From: Rheinheimera sediminis
Lineage (GTDB): Bacteria > Pseudomonadota > Gammaproteobacteria > Enterobacterales > Alteromonadaceae
Reading direction: 5' to 3'
Assembly: GCF_004005375.1 (NCBI RefSeq)
Contig: NZ_RZUF01000008.1
Span: 106,821 to 170,820, forward strand
DNA: 64,000 nt
This document shows, one piece after another, positions 57,304-64,000 of this stretch (positions are counted from its first letter, which is position 1; each line of letters begins with the position of its first letter). The notes beneath the pieces are model-generated. The model did no database searches. It had not been told where the DNA came from and worked only from the letters and a program-made list of their open reading frames with translations. Both the position numbers and the translations under genes were made by a program.

Positions 57304-60138
57304 CTAATTTGCTGTCTTAGGTGGCGTAAACAAACCACTGACATCCACCCTATCCAAAGCTAAAGGCTCAGCTAAATACAACTCCATCCCTTGCTGTAAA
57401 TAATGCCGCCATAGTGCCAAAATCTGATTAAAGGTTTCCAATGCGCCTTCGTTTTCAGCACTGATACTAGCAGCGGTTTTGGTCAGAACTGCAGCAATAA
57501 AGTTGGCGCTGCCATGAAACAGACAAAAGGTAATGTCCTTGTCTGTCACAGCTCTTGAACGCATAAAATTCCATTGCTCACTGATCATTGCGCGTGCAGA
57601 GCTCATATCTGTCGCATCTTCAGCAAATAAATCCAGCCATTGCTCCATAGATGCTTTGTACAATTCAGGAGAAAGTTCGGTATAAATTTTGTCAGCCAAA
57701 CTAGGTAGAGGCGGATAGAATGCTTCTTCAAGCAACTTCTTTAGCTGCTGCTCTTTATCATCGGCAGAAATTTGCTCGAGCAATATATTGTCAGGCCTGA
57801 GCGCGGTGGCGCCTTTTATTTTTACACCATCACTACAGTTGTAAATCTCTATAACCCTGCCAGCCTTAGCAATGGCTTGTTCTATTAGTTTACGCGATAC
57901 GTCAAACTCAGGCTTGGTATAAAGCTGAGGCCTGAAATTGCCTGCAACAGGAATGCCGCCGCCATGCTGAGCCTTGTAGTTGTAGACCGCCGAACCGTCA
58001 GCTTTAAAGTAGGCTGAATGTTGTGAATGGTGGCGATTAATATCGACAAAACCAAGATCAACCCCAAACAGATAAAAACACTTCCAGCCCAACTTAATGC
58101 CAAAATTCATAACTAAATTAGTGACTGTAGGATAGGCGTAGGCCAGAGACGCAATCTGGTAGCCATGCTTTTTCAAGCCATTACTAAAAATATAGCTGGA
58201 GGCTTCACCATCTTTAAAACACAAATAGGTTGCTTTAAATAAAGCACTGGTATCAGGATGAATACCGTTAACGCTGAGTAAGTTAATCTGACTCAGGTAG
58301 TCTCGATCCTTGACCTGAGTGATCCAGTCGTAGGTGGCTCTGTTTTGCTCAATTTCAGCATGAAAATCCGGTCGGATACCCTGGTTGTACAGAGACTTCA
58401 AAGTGGTACCACAGCTGATAATAACAACCTGATCCCGATACTCTTTCAGGTAATCAAAACAATCATCCAGGCTAGGGCCATTACCTACGATAAACACAGG
58501 TAAATTCAGCGCTTTGTGGTTACTGTATTCGTTGTTTGCCTGTTTTAAAAAGCGATGGCCTGACAATAAACTGTGATAGGTATGAGCTATACCGTAGCGG
58601 GCATGATCATAATACTCGCCCATGGCCAACACTACTTTCAGCTCGGCACGTAAGTCTGCTATCGCCTTTTGCATGCCCACATTGTAGTAGCTGCTCAACA
58701 TGTAAGTATCAGCTATTGCATAAGCTCCGACCTGATAAAACTGTGACATTAAATCATAAAAATAATGGCTGCCATCTCCACCCAGATTCAGATAGATGCG
58801 GCCGCCGTTATCATCTGCTTTCTGAATAATAGCAGCCCAATCAGAAACCCAAAGACTGGCAGCAAAAAAGTCCAGATTAGGTTCACAGACAAATAAATTT
58901 TTAATTTGACGCTGCTGAGTCAAGAGTTCAATGTGTTTGCCTAAGCCCACGCCAAAAACAATCAGAGTTTCGACCTGCTCAGGAAATTTACCCTGTTGCT
59001 TTAGTATTTTCGCAATCAGCGGCTGCAATTCAGCTATTTTGGAGAAATGCAGATAATTCCTGAATTTATGGCTGGTTCCCTGGCTGAGCACCACGTCGTC
59101 TTTAAAAGGATGCTCAATAAAGTAGTTTACTAATTGCTCAGATTCATCTGGTAAATCATGATGAAACAAAGCATGACGTTTTTGATGATAAAGATTAGGC
59201 AAGCCATTGTTGTCTTGCACCAACTGCCAGGCTCTGGTTTTATGCTCCAGCATCGCTTTATGCACTTTGGGGTAAAACTTTTCTAAAGCTGCCATATTGG
59301 CCTGGTACAACATCTGGGCTTGTTCAGTGTTGTAATCAACAGGCTGATAATCACCGAGCAAATTGCCGGCGCGCTCAGACACGTAATCGCTATAATCTTT
59401 GAATCCGGTAAACTGCCGAGTGGCCTGAGTTAATGCACTTTTATTACCTGAGTGCTGTACTAAATACTGAATCACCTCGTCCATCATCGGATGAAACTGG
59501 TGGCGGTAAATAAAAACTTGATTAATGTTTGGATCAAACTCCAGTAGCTCAGCTAACTCAGCCGGTACAGCTGTCGCATCAGACCCCATTTGCAGAAAAA
59601 TGCGGGTTCCCATACTTTGAGCTGTTTCCAGCAATTGCAGCCAGTTATTGGCCTGGACGGAACACAGCAGAATATCTACATTAGGCTCATAGACCACCAG
59701 GTATCGTATCCTGCAGTTCATCAGCAGTTCATTCAGGTGGTACCCAAGCCCCAACCCAAAGACCAATAGCGCATCCACCTGCGGCGGTAACGCCTGATGC
59801 CGCCAGCTGCGGTCATCTTTTGGCTGGCTTAAATTGAAGTATGCAGCATGACTATAGTAGTGTTGTACCTCGTCCATCACTTCTTGCTGAGCAGCACTCT
59901 GATAAAAAACCCGGCCAGTAGCAAAGTCAACGATATTAAGCTCAGCATCTTTAGTACAAAACAAGGAATATTGCTGAACTTCATGCTCATGAATAACACC
60001 AACGAGGCTGGGAATATGTTGCCGAAAGGCGTCAATATTCTGACGAATATTACGGGCTATGCTCACAGAAACTTGTTTTTCCAGAGCTTCTTGCTGCCCG
60101 GCATTATCGAGGATTTGGTAATTGATGTATTTCAGCAT
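57304..60138 (-). CDS. maf: Maf-type flagellin glycosyltransferase (DUF115)
   Basis: Motility accessory factors transfer nonulosonic acids such as pseudaminic acid to flagellin in the cytoplasm. The DUF115 core begins near residue 548 (VFIVGNGPSLDDC, then IISCGTTLKSLY and RPDFHAEIEQ). At 944 residues it is much longer than usual. Two copies of the N-terminal Rossmann-like module are visible at about 121-200 and 388-465, both with VFG(L/V)GLGxH and EPNxD. It follows fliT on the same strand and precedes the GT2 genes after 172 bases. It is the only clear Maf in the window, and the likely user of CMP-Pse from the pse operon. Confidence 0.9.
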   Translation of the reverse strand: MLKYINYQILDNAGQQEALEKQVSVSIARNIRQNIDAFRQHIPSLVGVIHEHEVQQYSLFCTKDAELNIVDFATGRVFYQSAAQQEVMDEVQHYYSHAAYFNLSQPKDDRSWRHQALPPQVDALLVFGLGLGYHLNELLMNCRIRYLVVYEPNVDILLCSVQANNWLQLLETAQSMGTRIFLQMGSDATAVPAELAELLEFDPNINQVFIYRHQFHPMMDEVIQYLVQHSGNKSALTQATRQFTGFKDYSDYVSERAGNLLGDYQPVDYNTEQAQMLYQANMAALEKFYPKVHKAMLEHKTRAWQLVQDNNGLPNLYHQKRHALFHHDLPDESEQLVNYFIEHPFKDDVVLSQGTSHKFRNYLHFSKIAELQPLIAKILKQQGKFPEQVETLIVFGVGLGKHIELLTQQRQIKNLFVCEPNLDFFAASLWVSDWAAIIQKADDNGGRIYLNLGGDGSHYFYDLMSQFYQVGAYAIADTYMLSSYYNVGMQKAIADLRAELKVVLAMGEYYDHARYGIAHTYHSLLSGHRFLKQANNEYSNHKALNLPVFIVGNGPSLDDCFDYLKEYRDQVVIISCGTTLKSLYNQGIRPDFHAEIEQNRATYDWITQVKDRDYLSQINLLSVNGIHPDTSALFKATYLCFKDGEASSYIFSNGLKKHGYQIASLAYAYPTVTNLVMNFGIKLGWKCFYLFGVDLGFVDINRHHSQHSAYFKADGSAVYNYKAQHGGGIPVAGNFRPQLYTKPEFDVSRKLIEQAIAKAGRVIEIYNCSDGVKIKGATALRPDNILLEQISADDKEQQLKKLLEEAFYPPLPSLADKIYTELSPELYKASMEQWLDLFAEDATDMSSARAMISEQWNFMRSRAVTDKDITFCLFHGSANFIAAVLTKTAASISAENEGALETFNQILALWRHYLQQGMELYLAEPLALDRVDVSGLFTPPKTAN

Positions 60139-60155
60139 ATAAGCCTGGCACCTGC

Positions 60156-60455
60156 TTAGTTGTTGTCTCCGTAGCTTTGATGCGCCTTTTTGCCTTTACG
60201 TAATTGCAACATTCTGGCAGCTACAGTACTTCTCTCAGAAGTGACTTGTTCAGTGATAAGACTAACCCACTGCAAGTTATCTGCCAATATACTTTGTAAA
60301 TCAGGTGTTTGTTGGGGATTTTCACAGAGTTGCACCAGCAAGACATGGAAGTCCTGCCAATGGATAGAAAATTGATCTGTCGGGTATTCTTCCTGCGCCA
60401 GCAAATCTAGTATTTGCTGGCGTTTTGCTGTTAGCTGATTGGTTAAATCTGTCAT
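60156..60455 (-). CDS. fliT: FliT-like flagellar chaperone
   Basis: This 99-residue helical, acidic-to-basic protein directly follows fliS with a one-base overlap. Small FliT proteins bind the FliD cap before export and vary strongly in sequence, so the call rests mainly on size, helix pattern and the flaG-fliD-fliS-fliT order. The C-terminal basic end (RKGKKAHQSYG) is distinct. Confidence 0.7.
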   Translation of the reverse strand: MTDLTNQLTAKRQQILDLLAQEEYPTDQFSIHWQDFHVLLVQLCENPQQTPDLQSILADNLQWVSLITEQVTSERSTVAARMLQLRKGKKAHQSYGDNN

Positions 60456-60895
60456 TAAGCGGAAGCCAATGCCGCCTGATTCTGCCGCTCCGCCAGCAAT
60501 TGAAAACCTTTTTGCCGATCTTCCATTGGAATTGCATCCCAGCCAGATTTAATTTTAATCATAATTTCAATCACGTCATCTACTTTAACCGGGCTACTTT
60601 CACGGCTGGCCTGCATTAAATGATTCACCATAAAATCATACAAGGACCATAAATTCTGTGACACTTCGCCGCCAACATCCATATCCAGAGAGTGCTGCAG
60701 GGCTGAGATGATGCTCATAGCCTTAGACACAGTACGGGATTTTTCCGCAAAATCTTTCCGTTCCATAGCCCCCTTCGCTTTGGCCATATTCTCCAGCGCA
60801 CCTTGCATCAGTAACTGAATTACCCGATGCGGGTCTGCGACAGCTAAATCGTCTTTCACTCCTACAGATTTGTAGGCCTTAATACCGTAACTCAT
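60455..60895 (-). CDS. fliS: Flagellin export chaperone FliS
   Basis: FliS, 146 residues, binds the flagellin C-terminus in the cytoplasm. The motifs DPHRVIQLLMQGALENMAKAK, LDMDVGGEVSQNLWSLYDFM and VDDVIEIMIKIKSGWDAI are typical. It lies 12 bases after fliD. Confidence 0.95.
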   Translation of the reverse strand: MSYGIKAYKSVGVKDDLAVADPHRVIQLLMQGALENMAKAKGAMERKDFAEKSRTVSKAMSIISALQHSLDMDVGGEVSQNLWSLYDFMVNHLMQASRESSPVKVDDVIEIMIKIKSGWDAIPMEDRQKGFQLLAERQNQAALASA

Positions 60896-60907
60896 GGCAA
60901 GCTCCTG

Positions 60908-62368
60908 TTAACTACCATATCGTGGCAAGTTTGCCAGCTGTTGCACCAGGTAACTGGACGTGCTTTGTAACTGACCCAAAGTGGAATCCAAAGCACCGTA
61001 ACGCTGACGCAAAGTTTCTTCGTAGCTCACTATATATCGTTCAAAAGCCTCTCGATCTTTAGAATTTTTTTTCAATTGGTCTTTCAGTGAGGTTTCTTTG
61101 TTGACTAATAAACCGTCACGGTCTGTAAATTGAGAGATCACTTTATCCAGTGAGGCGGTAATACCGCCTTCAGCACCAAATAAGTCAGCAATTTTGTCAT
61201 AGTTATTTTCCAGCGCATTATCAAAACGTTCACGGCCTGAATCGGCACCAAAAGAGCGTGCACTGGAGATTTCCATTCTGCCTTGATCATTAAATGTAAT
61301 ACCCAAGGCATACAAATTGCTCAGATCGTCACCACCGGATGAAAACGCACTGCCTAAGGTTCTGGTGACCTGGCTCATAATACTGCGCACCATAGGATCA
61401 CTACTTAAAGCCCCACCCTCAGCCACTACGGTTTTACCATCATCCCCTATGGTACGGTTTTTTGTCAGGCTATTGACTTCATTTAATAAGCCGTTATAAG
61501 CATCCATAAAGGCTTTGATTTTATCTTCCGCAGCCTTTTTATCTGTTTCTATAGACAAAGTGGCATTGTTAGCATCAGGTGTGACTGCCAGCACTGTCAG
61601 CTCAGTATCCTGAATAGCATTAGTAAAAGTATTATTTTTACTAAATACACTGATACCGTCTATTACTACTTCGGCATTAGCCGCCTGAATAGCCACGTTC
61701 AGACCGCCAGACTCCTCATCGGTACTGCCAAAAGCTTGAGTGGAGACGCTATCAAGCTCGGCGTTATCGTTGGTAATTTTTAATTCATTACCCTGACCTG
61801 TGATGGATGATGTCAGTACTAATTTAGTACCAATGCCATCACCAGCATTAATAATGTTGGCGCTGACACCGAAATTACCATCTGCACTATTCACTGCCTT
61901 ACGCAACTGGTCCAGTGTCATTCCCGCAGTCACTGCCACTTCAAAACTCTTACCATCCGCTTCGAAATTAAGCTTACCTGCTGTGGTACTTACAACAGCT
62001 GAAGCGCTGCTATAGGCATTATTCGCACTCTCAATCCGGCTGCCGGTAGCTAGGGATTTGACCTTGATATCAAAATTTCCGGGCGCAGCTGTGCTGCTGG
62101 ATTTTGCTTCCAAATAAGTTTTAGTGTCAGTAGGTTGCTTGATACTGGTGGTTCTGGCTCGAAGTTTATCGTCACCCAACGCCGTTACTGTATCTTTAAA
62201 CTTGGTCAACGCAGACTTTAATTTGCCAAAACCAGAAAGCGATGAATCAAGATCCTTCTTCGTAGTGTCCAGACGACTGACTTTGCTGTTTCGCTCCACA
62301 GTAACCAGCTGTGTAACCAAACTTTCAAGATCAAGCCCTGACGCAGCACCTAACGACCGGATTGCCAT
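60908..62368 (-). CDS. fliD: Flagellar filament cap FliD
   Basis: FliD, 486 residues, forms the distal cap that folds flagellin. The N-terminal signature SLGAASGLDLESLVTQLV and helical C-terminal end (YLVQQLANLP) enclose the variable domains, as expected. It follows flaG by 14 bases. Transcription probably starts at the sigma-28 promoter ahead of flaG. Confidence 0.95.
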   Translation of the reverse strand: MAIRSLGAASGLDLESLVTQLVTVERNSKVSRLDTTKKDLDSSLSGFGKLKSALTKFKDTVTALGDDKLRARTTSIKQPTDTKTYLEAKSSSTAAPGNFDIKVKSLATGSRIESANNAYSSASAVVSTTAGKLNFEADGKSFEVAVTAGMTLDQLRKAVNSADGNFGVSANIINAGDGIGTKLVLTSSITGQGNELKITNDNAELDSVSTQAFGSTDEESGGLNVAIQAANAEVVIDGISVFSKNNTFTNAIQDTELTVLAVTPDANNATLSIETDKKAAEDKIKAFMDAYNGLLNEVNSLTKNRTIGDDGKTVVAEGGALSSDPMVRSIMSQVTRTLGSAFSSGGDDLSNLYALGITFNDQGRMEISSARSFGADSGRERFDNALENNYDKIADLFGAEGGITASLDKVISQFTDRDGLLVNKETSLKDQLKKNSKDREAFERYIVSYEETLRQRYGALDSTLGQLQSTSSYLVQQLANLPRYGS

Positions 62369-62382
62369 GATTCACCCTCTCT

Positions 62383-62787
62383 TTATATCGTTTTATCAAT
62401 CATTAAACCTGTCGCAGAACCGAGGTCTTCCTGTAGTTTTTTGATCGCTTTGGCCATGGTCAGTACTTCTTCAGAAGGGATCTGTCGAATAACTTCTTTG
62501 GTCTCAAAGTCAACCACTTTTACTACAGGTTTACCTGACTCTTCATCAACAGAAAAATTTAAAGTACGTCCCTGAGAATTAACAAACTGATTGATATTCT
62601 CAACCGCTTCGCCCAGTTGGTCTTGTGTAATGGCCTGTTCTGATTGCGCAGGTTCGGCCTTCACCTTTAACTCCGGAGCTGTATTCTCTGCTGTACTTTT
62701 CATTTTATTCAGCTCAACTGCATCACCTGCAGCAGCTTTGGGGGCTGATGGCTGATAACCAAAATTACCCGTGATTACCGAACTCAT
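62383..62787 (-). CDS. flaG: FlaG family protein
   Basis: FlaG, 134 residues, is a small protein affecting filament length. The C-terminal conserved part (LNFSVDEESGKPVVKVVDFE, then IRQIPSEEVLTMA) is clear, and the N-terminus is variable. ATG at 62787 has AGAGG nine bases upstream, while an in-frame ATG two codons earlier has only a three-base spacer. The sigma-28 -10 box ends only 15 bases ahead of the 62787 start, so the transcript would have an unusually short leader. Confidence 0.92.
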   Translation of the reverse strand: MSSVITGNFGYQPSAPKAAAGDAVELNKMKSTAENTAPELKVKAEPAQSEQAITQDQLGEAVENINQFVNSQGRTLNFSVDEESGKPVVKVVDFETKEVIRQIPSEEVLTMAKAIKKLQEDLGSATGLMIDKTI

Positions 62788-62801
62788 GTGCATCTACCTC
62801 T

Positions 62802-62828
62802 GTATCGGCAAGCAAGGCGACAACTTTA
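62802..62828 (-). promoter_or_regulatory. Sigma-28 promoter of flaG-fliD-fliS-fliT
   Basis: On the minus strand TAAA (62828-62825), 15 bases, then GCCGATAC (62809-62802) match the sigma-28 consensus TAAA-N15-GCCGATAA at eleven of twelve positions. FliA is encoded in this window. Confidence 0.88.
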
Positions 62829-62869
62829 ATGAAGTGTCGCCTCCTTAGGCTTTATTTAAAAGGCCACTA

Positions 62870-63703
62870 TTAGCCTAATAAAGATAGTGCAGTTTGAGGT
62901 CTGGTGTTAGCCTGCGACAATATAGTTGTACTTGCCTGCTGCAATATCTGTGCCCGGGTCAATTCAGCCGTCTCTTTCGCAAAGTCAGTATCCCGGATCT
63001 GGCTGCGGGCAGCTGATACGTTTTCAACGATGTTGCTTAAGTTACGGATAGTAGATTGGAAACGGTTTTGAAGCGCACCCAAATCAGCTCGGGCTGAGTC
63101 AATAGTTTTAATCGCGCTGTCAATGCTTGCAATAGCGGCAGAAGCACCACCGACACTGGACACTGACAAATCAGATAAACTCAGACCTGAAGTACCGAAA
63201 CCACCATCCGGAGCTGTAGAAGACAAGTTGATACTGATAGTTTGGCCAGCGTTTGCACCGACCAGGAACTTCGCAGAGAAGTTACCTTTAAGCAGATCAA
63301 TACCACCAAACTGGGTGTTCTGAGCAATACGGCTGATTTCAGTTTTTAACGCTGAAACTTCTTTCTGTAAAGCAACACGGTCAGAGGAACTGTTGATACC
63401 ATTTTGGGATTGTACAGCCAAAACACGAATACGCTGCAATGAATTTGTGATTTCGTCCATTGCACCTTCAGCGACCTGAGCCACTGAAATACCATCATTT
63501 GCGTTACTGATGGCCTGATTTAAACCATTGATTTGACTTGTTAAACGGTTGCTGATTTGTAAACCAGCTGAGTCATCAGCTGCGCTGTTAATGCGAAAAC
63601 CAGAAGACAAACGTTTGAATGATGAATCCAATGAGTTGCCTGACGTTAATAACTGACGTTGTGCGTTCAACGCGGATACGTTGGTGTTTACTGCTAAAGC
63701 CAT
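62870..63703 (-). CDS. fliC: Main flagellin
   Basis: This filament protein of 277 residues starts MALAVNTNVSALNAQRQLL and ends ILSQANTRPQTALSLLG, both classic flagellin ends. The middle is very short (about 140-185), so it has no D2/D3 domain, only D0/D1 and a small linker. The Ser/Thr-containing centre (SISINLSST, SGLSLSDLSVSS) offers sites for O-linked nonulosonate, which suits the neighbouring Maf and pse genes. A near-perfect sigma-28 promoter lies about 100 bases upstream. Confidence 0.96.
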   Translation of the reverse strand: MALAVNTNVSALNAQRQLLTSGNSLDSSFKRLSSGFRINSAADDSAGLQISNRLTSQINGLNQAISNANDGISVAQVAEGAMDEITNSLQRIRVLAVQSQNGINSSSDRVALQKEVSALKTEISRIAQNTQFGGIDLLKGNFSAKFLVGANAGQTISINLSSTAPDGGFGTSGLSLSDLSVSSVGGASAAIASIDSAIKTIDSARADLGALQNRFQSTIRNLSNIVENVSAARSQIRDTDFAKETAELTRAQILQQASTTILSQANTRPQTALSLLG

Positions 63704-63805
63704 AAGTCACTCCTTAAAGTTGCGGGGGTCTGCAAACCCTGGCGCAACCTTTCTTGTTAAGCGGAACCCCGCAATTCTCGCCAAACTGCAATTTGGCTTA
63801 ACTAG

Positions 63806-63832
63806 CTATCGGCAACTGATTTCAGGACTTTA
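63806..63832 (-). promoter_or_regulatory. Sigma-28 promoter of the main flagellin
   Basis: On the minus strand TAAA (63832-63829), 15 bases, then GCCGATAG (63813-63806) match the FliA consensus with one deviation. The site leaves a leader of roughly 95 bases before the flagellin ATG. Confidence 0.92.
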
Positions 63833-63937
63833 GTAAAAAAAGGCAATTTTTTTCCACTGAGCGGCAATAAAAATCTCTTTTCTTTATTTTTCATTAAGTT
63901 ACGAATTAATTTTTTTATAAAAAAAGCAAAAAAAAAT

Positions 63938-63978
63938 GGGGTCAGATCACATTGTTCACTCATAACAATGTGATCTGA
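63938..63978. repeat. Palindrome, REP-like copy 2
   Basis: TGGGGTC is followed by an exact 15-base inverted repeat (TCAGATCACATTGTT at 63942-63956, complement at 63964-63978) with a seven-base loop. It shares TGGGGTC and ATCACATTGT with the element at 25114-25156, in opposite orientation. A long A-rich run precedes it. It lies upstream of the main flagellin promoter. Confidence 0.65.
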
Positions 63979-64000
63979 TAATCATCTAGCCTAAGTGGCC

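Overview
The window looks like chromosomal DNA of a polarly flagellated gammaproteobacterium, probably in or near Alteromonadales/Chromatiales (a Rheinheimera-like organism is my best guess, not proven). The reasons are the Vibrio/Shewanella/Pseudomonas-type order of flagellar genes (fleQ, fleSR, fliEFGHIJK, fliLMNOPQR-flhBA-flhFG-fliA-cheYZAB-motCD), sigma-54 and sigma-28 promoters, and a pseudaminic-acid operon placed next to flagellin. I saw no RNA gene, CRISPR array or insertion sequence.

Layout. (1) 1-25,007, minus strand: an almost unbroken late-to-early flagellar series. Reading with transcription it runs fliE, fliF, fliG, fliH, fliI, fliJ, fliK, fliL, fliM, fliN, fliO, fliP, fliQ, fliR, flhB, flhA, flhF, flhG, fliA, cheY, cheZ, cheA, cheB, motC, motD. 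(2) 25,175-29,209, minus: the regulators fleR, fleS and fleQ. (3) 29,316-30,113, minus: a divergent short flagellin ending at a strong hairpin. (4) 30,354-38,258, plus: pseB, C, F, G, I, H for CMP-pseudaminic acid, followed by an acyl carrier protein, an acyl-AMP ligase and a FabG-like reductase that could supply an acyl decoration. (5) 38,259-39,378: a decayed stretch with gene remnants. (6) 39,379-50,620, plus: an AT-richer island with an epimerase, a GT4 glycosyltransferase, two poorly known proteins, and a second nonulosonic-acid cassette. That cassette has an SDR, a UDP-galactopyranose-mutase-like/NeuB fusion, a Rossmann protein, a zinc-ribbon methyltransferase, a CMP-sugar synthetase and a Gfo/Idh oxidoreductase. 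(7) 50,804-57,131, minus: GDP-fucose enzymes, UDP-galactopyranose mutase and three GT2 transferases. (8) 57,304-63,703, minus: a Maf flagellin glycosyltransferase with a duplicated N-terminal module, fliT, fliS, fliD, flaG and the main flagellin.

How it works together. FleQ with sigma-54 should switch on fleSR. FleR with sigma-54 should switch on fliE and the basal-body/export genes. FliA (sigma-28), made from the same series, should switch on the main flagellin and flaG-fliD-fliS-fliT through two near-consensus sigma-28 promoters. The sugar genes sit between the two flagellin loci and include no Wzx flippase, Wzy polymerase, ABC exporter or priming transferase. They are therefore best read as a cytoplasmic flagellin-glycosylation island whose end user is Maf.

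The most unusual part is 43,766-50,620. It has sialic-acid-type condensation and activation enzymes but no recognisable precursor enzymes (no second 4,6-dehydratase, aminotransferase or NeuC/LegG epimerase). Its NeuB is fused to a flavin mutase/oxidase-like domain.
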